From Cyclina sinensis (Eukaryota; Mollusca; Bivalvia; Venerida; Veneridae), in assembly GCA_012932295.1 (NCBI GenBank), contig JAAONU010000001.1, positions 49,139,134-49,203,133 of the forward strand: 64,000 nt of DNA. The letters run 5' to 3'. The translations under genes were made by a program, and so were the position numbers. The notes under the pieces were generated by a model that saw nothing but the letters and a program-made list of their open reading frames with translations, was not told the DNA's origin and searched no databases. Shown here one piece after another: positions 1-12,887 of the stretch (position 1 is the stretch's first letter; every line of letters begins with the position of its first letter).

Positions 1-507
1 TTAATTATTGAGATTTGTTGTCAAGGTGAAAAATTTGCCTTTTAATATCTCAGAATTTTAACAGAAAAACTTACATTGATAAGACTTTACCTGAATGTGA
101 AACTTTATCTTTCAACTGTATACAAGTCAAGATCTCTGTAACTTGTGAAGAATGTGGCAACTCTAGTCTCACCATACATAAAATATGCATTCTGACCTGA
201 GTAAATTGATCGGCCAGCCTACATATGAAACAAACAGTGGTTGCCATTTATCCTTTTTTTCTCAGGTTAAGTATCTTGTGAATTTTTCTAGTTAAAGACG
301 GGTGTTGGTCACATTCCATGATCTTCTAGTTTTCCGAAAGTTTCCTTGCATTTCATTGATAATCCTAACTGTCTGTTATTTTTATGAAGCAGCCATATAG
401 CTCCTCATTTAATCTTCATTTTAGCCAAATATAACTATTTTATTCCATTGTTAAGTAAGTGTAAAATGTAGAAGTTTATGAATCACTTTAACATTTTTAC
501 TGGTGTA

Positions 508-579
508 CGCCATTTTACCCAGTGCATTGTGGGATAGATACGGCTGAATAGATCGGTGACTCATCAATATCTTGTAAGT
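508..579 (+). promoter_or_regulatory. Clustered promoter-like motifs (YY1, ZNF143-type, AP-1) and a donor
   Basis: Within 72 bp are CGCCATTTT (508-516, YY1-like), GCATTGTGGGA (524-534, reverse complement of the TCCCAnAATGC core of ZNF143/Staf sites), TGACTCA (557-563, AP-1) and CTT|GTAAGT (donor at 574). YY1 and ZNF143 sites often sit at start sites of housekeeping promoters. No downstream coding exon is recognised, so function is unproven. Confidence 0.3.
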
Positions 580-837
580 TTAAACTCTTTACCTTACATT
601 TAATATAGTAGAGAAGAGATTGTTACTGTATTTTAGCTCATAAGTGTTGTTTAAGTTGTGCAGTCATAATTTTTTAAGAATCTAAGAGGCCATATTGAAT
701 GTTAAAAGTGAATATTTTTATCTACCAAATATTGGTCATCTACCATTTTTAGGTAGAGACCATTCTACCAGTTCTTGATAGGTTTTACCAATTTTAGGTA
801 AATTTACCAGTTTTAGGCTGCTTCTACCACACTTGAG

Positions 838-864
838 TATATAAGCACTGCATTTTTGGTCATT
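838..864 (+). promoter_or_regulatory. Weak TATA/initiator candidate
   Basis: TATATAAG at 838-845 is followed by TCATT (860-864). The 24-bp spacing is shorter than the usual ~30 bp. It is preceded by several near-copies of a TACCA-TTTTAGGTA motif (about 720-815). Confidence 0.2.
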
Positions 865-1284
865 GGAGTAGTCTTGCTTTGGGTTTTGTCTGGAACTGTG
901 TCTATGCAGATTTTTTCTTAAATTTTCATAACAGCATAACTTATCAGAGTGTAAGCCTGATATAGAAGGTATTTTAGCGTTTTAAAATTCAACTCTAAAT
1001 ATAAAGACTTTATAACATTTTTTGAAGTTTTGTTAACACTTTAAAGATTTAGAGAATCTATTTTAGCTGTATGTACACCTTTGTATCATTTGCCACAGTA
1101 CTTATTACTCAAAAGATACAACGTAACACGGAGACTTTGAAACTGCTTATGAAATTAAAACAAGAATTATTAACAGAACAGTAATTTTCCATATGCTTAT
1201 AAAAAAAATTCATTGTTCAAAAGTGTGTGTATGTACGCGTTATATTACACTTTGTTGATATTTTTGCTGATACTTCAGCACTGA

Positions 1285-1323
1285 AATAAACTAAGTTTAA
1301 TTTAACTCACTGTGGTTGTGGTC
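1285..1323 (+). terminator. Candidate polyadenylation site, plus strand
   Basis: AATAAA at 1285-1290 is followed about 20 bp later by a G/T-rich stretch (TGTGGTTGTGGTC, 1311-1323). This is the arrangement of a metazoan cleavage site. Sequence 1-1284 could then be the 3' UTR or last exon of a gene that begins outside the window; no coding sequence is recognised there. Confidence 0.35.
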
Positions 1324-1330
1324 ATTAACT

Positions 1331-3239
1331 ATCAGAAAAGCAGAAGGCCTCTACCCTCTGAACCGTAACAATATTCATATATCTGTAAATGATAATGATA
1401 TATGTCTGATAGTGCATGTATAAAATATTATTGTTATGCTTTGTCACATGGATATCATGTATTGATGCTCTTCAAATATGGAGGTGATAAAATTATATAT
1501 AAAGATTTTTTTACATTTTGTCTTCTTTTTTCCTAGCAGATCACTGATGCTTATCTCACGGACTAGTCACATTTAGGTAGGAACTGAGGTAGACACAAGT
1601 TTTCGCCAGTCAATACTGGTATATTGTACAGGTGCACCAAAAAATTCTAAGATGATTCTTAGAAATTCTGTTATCATGAATAACTTAATATGAAGAAATA
1701 TTCTAAAGTATCGAATCATCCACGAAAATGATATGGATTATACCATAGACATATCTTATCTGACAGATTGTAAATTTTAACTGGTAAGGTTATTCAAGAC
1801 AACATGAGTGGACTTTCTACACCGCTTATTCAACTGATATCTGTGTTGGTTCGGCGTGATGGTCATATTCTTGGCCTGATCTAGTTACAATACATTTGCC
1901 AATTATATTGTTTATCAGGCTTTCTTCTTTTCATTATTTTTACTGCAATTTTACCTTTCGATAATGTCAATGAAAAACATAAAAGAGCCCTGATTTTGAA
2001 AATGTTAGAACAGTATTGGAAGAAAAGTATTTTGGATTTTCTTAACTACGAAGAAACCCCACTGATATACTTTCAGTCTGTTTTGGATATCATTTCCTGT
2101 ATCATGGAGTTTAATTTAATCGGTACCGTTTTTGTAATCACTTTCCAACATTTTCATTATTATAGATGATTATTTTACGGTTTGTTATCAGAAGACATTG
2201 GGAATTTATTGCAGCAAATAATTACTGTCTCTAACTTGTATTACTGTTTGTTTTTATTGTAAGGCCTCGAAAAAAACTCATATTGATTTTAAGATGTTTT
2301 AAATGTTTCACGGCGCTACTTTATTCTGTGAGATTTGAAATTAATACTCGACATTTCTTCTTAAGCTCAAAGTAAAAGTGTCTTTTTTCGTCTATATCTT
2401 TTCATGAGATAAGTCACAAAGATTTGAAGTTTTTAAGGACCAAATTCTTAATCAGACATTTTAAGACAAACACATTTCCCCATTATGAATATGTGCAACT
2501 ATATGACTCTTAGAAAAAGTCTCAAGATACAAAACGACACAATAGACCCTTCTAACAGAATACGGAACCTAGATACAGTAGAACCTTGCGACACATTAAC
2601 GGTTATCTAGTTTCAATGTGATCCATCATTACCAACGAATTTCATTCGTTTTTAAGACTTTTAAAGCAGCCGATCTAGATTATGTTTCTCCTGATTATCA
2701 TGTCCCTCTTTGTAAATGAGCAAACCTTTTGATATGACATTAAATTGTTTCAGAACACCGTGAATACTTTGTTTTAAATTGTTCTATATTTGATGACCAT
2801 GTGAATCATGCTAAAGTGTTGCCTACCTCATAAAATTAAATTCGCATTTGCTGAAAGTCATATTTGTAAACATGTACGAGATTTCATCCGAGCCGCCAGG
2901 AAAGCTCTAGGATTTGATATTTCACTATGACAATGCACCTCGACATCGAGCTTCAGTTACATAGGCAATCATCCTCCAGCTTCAGTTTGACATTCTTCTC
3001 GCCCTATTTGACTTCTGTCTTTTCCCAAATTTGAAGAATTTTCTCCGCTGAAAACACTTCGCTGATGTTGGACAGTTATCCCATGCAGTGCAAGAGTCAG
3101 TTTTGGCAATCCCACAGAAGTCGCACGTGTAAAGTTACTTGTCATAGGTAAATAGATGCAATAACTGCATTTCATTCCTAGAGAGTGTTTTGAAAATGAT
3201 TAATTGCTTATAAGTAACAGAATATCATTGCCGAGAGTA
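1331..3239. other. No gene recognised
   Basis: AT-rich non-coding sequence. Reading frames are short and show no domain. Confidence 0.5.
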
Positions 3240-3270
3240 TGACGTCAAAATGACGTCAATAATGACGTTG
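3240..3270. promoter_or_regulatory. Three helically phased CRE-type sites
   Basis: Two perfect palindromic TGACGTCA sites (3240-3247, 3251-3258) and one TGACGTTG half-type site (3263-3270) are spaced 11 and 12 bp apart, about one helical turn. CREB/ATF bZIP proteins bind TGACGTCA. No gene start is recognised next to it. Confidence 0.5.
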
Positions 3271-4471
3271 GGTCTATTTTATGGAGGAATGCGTAGTCTA
3301 GCCGTTCGTTTTTATCAATAACTGCATGTAAGTCAAATAACCAATGACGTATAAGCTTATCGAAGTTGTGTTTACATTTTGTCCAAATTTTTATAACGAT
3401 ACTATTGTAACAGAAGTTTTCCGCGTAATTATTGAACACGACTCGTATCTTAAAACTAACTTGATGAATAAAAACAGTTTTGTTTCAAAATAAAATAACA
3501 CAAATATCCAAAGCATTGTTTAGAATTTTCCAGTTGCCACAGCTAATTAGTGAGCGGAATCAGTAATACGTTTGTTTTTGACAATAAACTTTAACAATGT
3601 TACAGAACATAAATCTTATTGCACACTGCACTAATTAAGACTATTTTAGCATGTTACAATGTATTTATAGTTAAGGCTAGGCTCTCAGCAGTAAAACATC
3701 GTTAAAACAAAAAGGTCACTTTTTTTCGTGAAACTTCATTGTTCAATTATATTCATCAAAATTTAAATGAAGTTAATTCAAATAAATTTTTGCGTAGCTG
3801 TATTTTTATAATTGTTTGTTTCTTGGGGTGTTTTTGCTAAAATATTGTAACAGAGAAGTTACTTGACGATTTTTAAACGCTCGAGATTGCGTTTTAAACT
3901 CCTGTAAAAAGCCTTTTTCCATTTACAGCCACTAATGTTACTTACAGATATAAATGTGAATGATGCAAACATGTATGTTGTGGTAAACTGTAATTATTAG
4001 ATTATGATGACTAAGGATTATAATGTACCGTAACTAATAATGTGAATAAAAGGCAAGTTTGACTTATCATCGTAGATTTGAATATAAGAGTTCGACTTGC
4101 CTAAAGTCCAGCATACTTAGAGCGCATTACAAAAAAAGTTCAGCATACATAGAGCGCATTACTAAAGTCCTATCAAGATCAGGTATCATTTTTTTGATAT
4201 TGTTTGTTTCTATAGAAATAGAATTAATGTAAAATTATTTTGATTTAGTTTAAGAAAATCCTGATCACAAGTTTGTTCGATCATACAACTTTGTCGTGTA
4301 GCCCTTAGTTTTTATCTTTAACCCGTATTTCTTCCATTAAACATTTTGATAAATTTTTGTGTTACATCTACTTCCAAACCAAATACTTTCTTATAAAATC
4401 TAATTGAGAAGACATTTTTTCGATGATTTAATTTAAAAGTTTCAACACAGTTTGTGAAACTGGCTTATCGT
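3271..4471. other. No gene recognised
   Basis: AT-rich sequence. The only structure noted is a short imperfect direct repeat (CAGCATAC.TAGAGCGCATTAC) at about 4108-4161. Confidence 0.45.
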
Positions 4472-4585
4472 GTGGCTTTCACAATTTCAGACAGTGTTAC
4501 ATGCTATTGGCTGTTACATTAATTAGTTGTGGCTTTCACAATTTCAGACAGTGTTACATGCTATTGGCTGTTACATTAATCAGTT
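4472..4585. repeat. 57-bp tandem duplication
   Basis: Two nearly identical 57-bp copies (4472-4528, 4529-4585) begin GTGGCTTTCACAATTTCAG. The near identity implies a recent event. Confidence 0.85.
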
Positions 4586-4962
4586 GTACAATCGATAATA
4601 TTGATTGTGCATTTTATAAACTTATCAAAGTCGGCATCTTCCAGAGTAATTACTTTAACTATAAGGCACGCTTAAGATTTTCATTTCTATTTACATTTTA
4701 CTAAACCAATAGTGGTATAGCCCTTTTTGTACACTTCTTTAAAATTGCATAAGCCTTAGGTTTCTTTGATATTAGCTGTTTGCAAACTTAATTGTATTCA
4801 AGAAGAAGTCTAAGTAATGCTGTCTTATCAATTTTAGATTTCATCGTACAAATAACATGCTTGTGGAAAAAAATGTTTGAATTTCTTTCATACGTTACAA
4901 GTACAGAAGCACAGAGGTTACATTGGAAGTTTCTTAAGGACAAGTTTATCTACTAATAGGAG

Positions 4963-6028
4963 GTTGGCAGTGGCAGTACGCAGTAGCAGTTGGCAGTAGA
5001 AATTAAATCAAATGTGAAGGTGGCAGTAGCAGTAACAGCAGTACCAGTAATTAAAACGTGAAGTTGGCAGTAGCAGTAACAGCAGTAGCAGTTGGCAAAA
5101 CGTGAAGTTGGCAGTAGCAGTACGAGCAGTAGCAGTAAGCTAAACGTGAAGTTGGCAGTAGCGGTACGAGCAGTAGCAGTAGGAAAGTCTTAAAAGTCAG
5201 GTGCCAATCAAGCAAATGTCATTGTTGATGTCAAGGGACCCTCCCGAATCGATTTTACCGGTCTGCGACTGTTTCTGACAGTCTCGAAGACTTTCATGAA
5301 ATTTGGTGCTAATCTAGAAAATGTAATTTTGGAGGTCTGGGGATCCTCCCGGGTCAATTTTACCGGTCTGCGACTGTTTCTGACAGTCTCGAAGACTTTC
5401 AGGAAATTTGGTGTCAATCTAGAAAATGTAATTTTGGAGGTCTGGGGAGTCTTTCCGGGTCAATTTTACCGGTCTGCGACTGTTTCTGACACTTTCGCGG
5501 ACTTTCAGGAAATTTGGTGCCAATCAAGAAAATGTCATTTTTGATGTTAAGGAACCCTCCGGTGTCAATTGTTACGGTATGCTTCTGTTTCTGACATTCT
5601 TGCAGACTCAGGAATTTTAGTTCCTATCTCTAGAGACCCTCCCGGTTCGATTGCACCGGTATGTGACTGTTTCAAACACTCTCGCAGACTTTCAGAGTTT
5701 CCTACTGCTACTGCTGTTGCTGCTACTGCCAACTTCATGTTTGCTTACTGCTACTGCTACTGCCAACTTCACGTTTTTTACTGGTACTGCTGTTACTGCT
5801 ACTGCTATCTTCACGTTTAACTTACTGCTACTGCTGTTACTGCTACTGCTATCTTCACGTTTTACTTACTGCTACTGCTGTTTCTGCTACTACCAACTTC
5901 ACGTTTTACTTACTGCTACTGCTGTTACTGTTACTGCCAGCTTCATGTTTTGCTTACTGCTACTGCTGTTACTGCTACTGCAAACTTCACATTTTTCTAC
6001 TGCTACGTACTGCTACTGCTCACTTCCT
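4963..6028. mobile_element. Foldback-like element with inverted simple-repeat arms
   Basis: The left arm (about 4963-5185) is an array of GGCAGTAGCAGTAACAGCAG-type units joined by AACGTGAAGTT. The right arm (about 5700-6028) is the same array in reverse complement (ACTGCTACTGCTGTTACTGC joined by AACTTCACGTT). The arms flank a 105-bp satellite core. Long inverted arms built of internal direct repeats around an unrelated core are the layout of foldback (FB) transposons. No transposase and no clear target-site duplication were found. Long reading frames here, such as the 160-codon Leu-rich frame at 5651-6133, are repeat translations. Confidence 0.55.
5201..5700. repeat. 105-bp satellite core of the foldback-like element
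   Basis: Units start at 5201, 5306, 5411 and 5517 (period 105-106 bp), with a more diverged fifth unit to about 5700. Key shared strings are TTTTACCGGTCTGCGACTG and GACTTTCAGGAAATTTGGTG. The middle units are most alike and the outer ones more diverged, as expected from unequal exchange. Confidence 0.8.
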
Positions 6029-6030
6029 AT

Positions 6031-9000
6031 GCATAGTATATCTTTTAATATCTTGTTGATACAAAATATATTAGCTTGTTCCCACAACTTAATATATAAC
6101 ATCAAATTACAGGAAAACAGCATCCAATCTTAGGCTTTTAAGATACAATAAATTATTAAATGAGAATGGGTTTCCTGATATTTGGAACAATCCATTTCAA
6201 TATGATAGTAAATATGATGGTAAATATTTTGTTAAACTTTTAAAACAAAGGGTGATAGACTTTTTTTCAGTATTTATAGTAAGTTATGTTAGGAAATTGA
6301 ATGCTGTTAAAGTTCGTTCTTCAATTTGATAACAACGATTCAAAAATATATCAAATTTTGATATAGTTAGATTCAGCTCTTTCACTTTAGTTCATGTACC
6401 ATCATAATTGACCAACGACACAGGAAAAAGGGCGCTCCAACATAACTTTTGGAAACTGACCTTTTTACTTTTTTGAGCAAATGATATCCTAGAATTAATG
6501 TCTGAAAATTTCAGCTTCCTGCAAAGTGCAAATACGACGTACTTTTATGTTTAAGAGGACCATGATGGGCAAATTTGATGTTCTTTAAAATGACATCACA
6601 TACCCTATTCTGACGTTAGATTATATCTACGTTCCTGTTGAAATTAGATTAAAATGGCAGATTTCAGACGTTTAAATTTTACATATTTTATTTTTAAGAT
6701 TCAATACCTTTTCAGTGTATCCAACATTTTAACAAAAATATAATGGTTATCATTCAAAATTGTGTTTTGTTCAGTTGATATCATTTTATACAAGGAAGAA
6801 CTGTCCCCAAAAACTGTTGCCATGGTAATGGTTATCAAGAAATTTGATACAAAATAGTCATTTGTGTGAAGGACAATATTCAGGCTATCAATATTTCACT
6901 TTAATTTTAAATTGTAAGAGTACAAAAATATTGCCATTTTTGCTGATTTTCAATTCAGTATATTTCAACTGTATACCAAATGCCGAGTGCCCTTTTTCCC
7001 GTGACGTTGGTCATATTGTGTATGAATTATGTCATGCAAATGGATGTTATGTAGTGACTATATACAAAATGTTTATGCCAATAAATAAAAAATGATATGT
7101 CCCATCTATAACTTTGCTTTTCCGCAACTTAATTTCTTGATTCCACAAAATAAAAACATACATATTTTGCTCTCAGTCAAACGTATCTGGCTTGCATTTT
7201 TTGTGATGTTGATTACTTACCAAATTTTAAATTTATAAATGTTACAGGAATGCAAAATTATCTTCATGAAATGCTCAAAATGATATACCTGTCAATTCAC
7301 ATCCCAAGTTGGTCATTAGATTATGGCAAAACAACAGTGAACCACTGACTGAACTTTTCAAAACAAGACAATATAATTGCAGTATGTATGTAACAGCAAT
7401 TTGTAAATTAAGAGAAATACAATTTTTATCGAGTTTCGGTAGTACAAAAAGATTTTTTTAATCATTAGTATATTGATGGCAGGACATTTTACATTTTGAA
7501 GAGTTCTAAGAATTCGTGTGAAAATCCCTCGTGTTTTTCTTATACCTGTAGTTTTCTGTTAGAAAACAATAAAACTGTTCTTAGTCTTACCAGTTCCCTA
7601 GACAGATTTTCCTAGAGCTTCAAACTGTGTCGCCGAATTTTAGCTGATGTTTCCTGAAAAGGAAAATTTCCCTCCAACATGCATTTACTTTTAGGTTTCC
7701 TTTTGCTCATGTAACATCAAAAGTTTCAAATCTGTATAAAAAGAATCTAACAAGATAATGACGGTATAAAGTGCACGTCTTTCTGATGCATGTGCATCTC
7801 ACAGAGCTACTGTCTTTGTGACTTTAAAGTGAAATAGAATTAATTGCAAATAATAAAAAAGAAAATTGCAAAATAAGACATCCTCAAATGACATTGTCAT
7901 TTATTCGAATGCCGTTAATACTTTATAATGAACGATGCAAAAATGCCCTTTATGTTTAAAATGCAACCAGTCATACAAATTGACATAACTTCATTCCGAC
8001 ACACTGTCTTCAAAAGAATACTTCAGCTTCAATATATCCAAGAAGCATAAAAAAATGTAAAAGGTCTTTAGATAAAATAATTGAAAATCTTTTCAAACAA
8101 CATTCCACACCAGAAAGACGACAGATTTTTTTTTATTTGCACAGAGGATCTTTAGTATTAAACAGATTAAAATTTATAATGTGTGTTACAGCAATCTTTA
8201 GCATTTAAAGATGAAAAATGCATTTGAGAAATAGCTTAAGTATTTGAGTGGTATCTCAAAATTATTTCTTGCTATTTTTAATACTGCTTTAAGAAACGAA
8301 TAGTATCCTTATAGGAACATATCGAGCTTATGCTTTTCTTTCTGAGAGACTCAGTTTCAAATTTCCTTGAGAAAAGTAGCAAAGTCAGTTGAGTAAATTA
8401 CGAGTATATTCATATGTTTATTTATTTATCTACTCATTGTTTTTGAAAGTGGGTCAAATCCCTTCATAAAACACATGAGGAGAAGTTATCTTTGCAACAA
8501 GATTGGCTAAAATTAAGCTGCTGTGTTTGCTATTCAATTCTGTGTCTACAATTATGACATAAAAACCTACAGAAATATAAAAAGAGTAGCAGCGCTCGAT
8601 TCACACTTCTATAAAAACAACTTCACACCATTTTGATGCTATGAAGTATTCTGAAACAATTAAATCTGATAAGTAAGTTGGCTTTAAGGTCATTCAGTGT
8701 ATCAAAGAGTCTCCTAGTTATCTGTAAATGTCATGCAATTTAAAACCCGATATATCTGTTAAAAAAAATTCACACCAGTTTGTTTCGATTGTATATTTGG
8801 TATGTCAGTAGGTGTTTAGTTCATTCGGTGTATAAAAAATCAAATCTATTAACATGTACTGTGTTTCTTCTTTTTCATGCACATTCAATGTCATTGAAAA
8901 AAGGAAACTGGAAACCTATACCACCGTTGAAAATATCTTATATCACATGTGATACATGCTAATTTTGTAGTTAAAGGATTCAGCCTCATTATACTAAAAC

Positions 9001-11687
9001 TCTTTCAAGGTCCAGTTTTATTCCAAAGATAAACATATGAAAATAACAAATTTTACTTATATGTTACAACTGTGCTTTAAGGAACATGCGCACTATTCCA
9101 GCAGCTGAAATAACCCGATATCTACAAATCAGCCTCTCATTGATTTGTTGGTAAATCTACTAAATGCAAATATAGTATTGTCACGTGGATTGTCACGAGA
9201 CGTTAGGCAGATTTAAATTCATAACAAACATAACGAATGTCCAATATCTGTAATAAACTTTAATGCTTGCTAGAAGAATATTTGTAACACACATGCAAAT
9301 CTTCATTTAGTGTATTTTATCTTTACATGTGAAACTGGCTCCTTAAAATTGCAGTTGTTATCTTAACATTTAAGTAATGATACAGTTCATAAGATGGTTG
9401 CTGGATATCGACAGGTAAAATGCATTCTGTTCTTTTCAATAACACTCAGAGCAAATACGATTAAATCCCAACACACTGAGGTTTTATTGGTGTCTCTCAG
9501 AAGCTGTTACCATATTTTCCATTTCACAAAGTGACGGACAAATCAATAATATCTCTTAATGATATAGCGGATTATCATTTTACAGGTCTGTGTCACATAT
9601 CTAAGCGCGTGTCATACCAATGGGAGGACCATATAATGGCCAAATGCTCCTTAACATTCATCATCAAAGAGGCCACCAAGGGTGGTGCTTAACAACAAGT
9701 TAATAGTAGAAATTGATATGGAAGTTTTAAAGAAACCACAACCCAAACTAGCAAACACTTGTAGCAGAAACCTGCTAGGAAATACAGTAAAGTTTTGTTG
9801 ATAAGACCAATAAGAAAACAGTCTTAACAATAACTCGGTCTTAATAGTGGATATTTTTCTCCTGAATTACAGACTTTGGTTCAACAGATTTGCTGAATTT
9901 TGCGTGATTTTCAAATAATAAATGTAGTTTTAATTATGGTTATTAACCGTACTACCATTTAAACAAGTTAGCTACTGCCACATTATCTTATCTTTTGTTA
10001 GCAGTGTTATATTTAATCTTGGCGATATATACGACAAAACCTTTCATTCTACCCCGAAAATCATCAAATTCCGATTTTATCATAAGTTTTACAGTTAAAA
10101 ACAATAATTGTTTACTTGTTAATTCTATCAGTTCATAATATTTATAATTTCCTAAGATGGATACAGGTCATTTCATTGAAGATACAAACCTACATTGTTC
10201 TATTCGTAATTCGCTTTTCCATTACTGATGTTTTTAGTCGCAAAGAACTCTAAAAACCTCTAGATGCCAGTCATCAATTACATCCGGTGTAAAAAATTAA
10301 CTTTGCCACCATCAGATACACCATACTGAGAGTATCATATAGAATTTTGATACAGGTTCGCACCCATGTAATGAGTTTGACGTCAGAAGATAACGCCTAT
10401 TTTTATTCGCTAACATTTTTCATTTACGAGTAGCTAAGTCCAGGTAGATTAGTTCGTGAACAGCATAAGATGAAAAAGAGGTCTTAATAAGAATATCAGT
10501 AAACAAAGTAATCGTTTATGTTGTTGTTATGTGCACAACATTGCTCACTGCTGTCAGAATTGTGAGATCCAGTATTTTAATTATTGTGTATGGCAATGTT
10601 GATTTTTAGTTCAGATAAAGAAAATCCATTCAAATATCGTTCATTAACAGGTCTACTATTTTAAAGTTATTGCGTAATTATAGCGTGTTTGTCTATTATC
10701 CTTGGCCCTGTTCTTTTATCAAATCATGTAAATTAATTGTTGGGGTAAAAACGATTCGGTGTTCTTTCCAGACACTATTTCTTATGAGAAAGACAAAGAG
10801 TTTCGTATATTACAGAAGGAACTTTAACTCACAAAATAAGCAATGATTTAGCTGTTTGTTTTTATTTGTTCGCTGTAACGAAAAACTATAAAAAAAACTA
10901 AAACAATTCTAAGCCTTTGAGGAGAAAATATCGCATATAAACCGTAACACCAGCATCTTATCTGCCGCAAGTGAAACATTTAATCATAATACATGTACTG
11001 CGTTCTACAACAACAAAAACCCGCATCGCATTTCCTTTAAATTCTCACTGAAAGGTTTCTATGCAATATTTAGATTACTATATAAAAATGAAGTTCATAT
11101 TGTTCATTGACAATTTTCCTGTACTTTTCTTGCATTTAACTGAGCATTAACATGCGACAAAATTGAAACGCATTTCGCTCAACATGAAATTTCAAACTAA
11201 TGTTCGTTTGTACCTCTTAAAAGTTGACAAAGAAAAGATATTTCGGGAAGGAAAAGTTAAAAATCAGGTCTTTATTGGAACAGCCGTATTTCATTCAAAG
11301 AAATACTTAAAAGAGCCTAGAGCAATGAGTTGATATTCATACTTGATGTCATACTCCTAAGATAGTACACACTTGCAAAATACGTAAATGTAAAGAGTTG
11401 CAGTCCCTCTGACATTGATAAAAAAATGGTATGCTGACTGAAGTCCAGGCGAGGTATTGGACTGTTAAACTGGGGATACTTATGTAAACATTTCTTAGTT
11501 TTTCTGTCGTATTAAATATTTTCCTCTGCACTGCCACGGCCGTTTATACTTATCAAAATGTCAATACATTTTCTGAAAAGTGAATGTTGTTCATCTTTGC
11601 AAAAAGGACACTTTCCCGGGAGAGAAGCCGCGGTATAACATCGATGAATGCCAGAACAAATTATAACAAGTATTATGTCAACACATT
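6031..11687. other. No gene recognised
   Basis: About 5.7 kb of AT-rich non-coding DNA. No conserved domain, RNA gene or ordered repeat was found by eye; an isolated TGACGTCA lies near 10,379. Confidence 0.5.
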
Positions 11688-12887
11688 TTTATTATACACA
11701 AATTTGTATTTGTTCCACAAAACATATACATTTTGATGCCAATGTCATTTGTATCAAAAATATTCATAGGAACATATATGGAAAATATAGCAGCAATATA
11801 TACAACTGAATGTCTGATATTCATGATTTAAATGATTCCGTGTTACCTTAATATAACACATAGGAAACTGCTTTCATTAATATTTTAAATAAAATCTTTG
11901 TATATTTAGCTCACTTGCTAAATATGCTACTTGATTCACAAAACTTGAAGCCAACACTACACAATGTTCATGCTTTTGTTAGTATTCAGATGGCACTTGT
12001 GCACACTAACCGAGTTTCTGGTATAGCGCTCGGTTTTTGCAATAGCTGAGATATTCGTGAAAGAAATTTCGTAATACATGTATACTGTTATTCACGGCGG
12101 TTCTCATGTACAACAAAGCTAAAGACACAGTGGTCAGAAACCTCTTTGGAAAAGTTTTTTATGTATGGTTCTCGATGCGTTTGGCATTTTAATTTAGTTT
12201 GTGGTATTTATAGAATGTAAAAGGTCCAGTAATATTTCTTCTTTTGGTGTTCACGAATGAAATATACGTGACTGTATACAACTTAAACAAGTACCAATTA
12301 TTATTTCTCTTCTTTCATACCCAAATAGCATTTTTTAATTAAAATTTTTAATTGAAATTGCGCGGGGATGTTGTCTTTTGTATGAAATAATGTCATATTT
12401 CCCAGGTCATCAGAAACTTCTTGAATCCGGTACAGTAAACGTTTCGTTGATAAGCAGACATTCACCTATTTCAAGAATCATGAAACACTGAAATGATCTG
12501 ATACTTTCTCTGCACGCAGTGCGTTATTAGGTTATGATCTACCCTTTATATTGCGGTGAATCACTGAAACACATGAACAAAAATTATGTTAATTGGCACT
12601 TACCGTAATAGTCTTGCAAAAAATATAACATTTCAGCTGTTTCCTAGGAAATGATTAAGTTGCTTTTACCCGACACTTACTGCTATTTTTCCGCAGTTTT
12701 ACACATACAAGCAAGAACTATAAAAATGGCATGTTTGATACAAAACTGAACTTTTATAAATGCTATATACAAAAGCACCAATTCTGAGATATGTTTCCCG
12801 ATTAAACGCAAGGTTATGTTCTGCAAAGAAATAAAGTTGGATTTGCATATATTGCATACATTGGTGTCTTCGTTCGAATAGTTTTAA
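11688..12887 (-). other. Candidate 3' UTR of the GTPase gene
   Basis: After the stop codon (12890-12888) the first AATAAA I find on the minus strand is at 11693-11688, followed by a TGTGTTG stretch. An ATTAAA variant lies near 12,189. A 3' UTR of 0.7-1.2 kb is therefore possible. No other gene is seen here. Confidence 0.35.

Noticed and set aside
5651..6133. 160-codon plus-strand frame rich in Leu and Thr
   Set aside because: It is a translation of the CTG/CTA-type repeat arm; composition follows the repeat and there is no domain.
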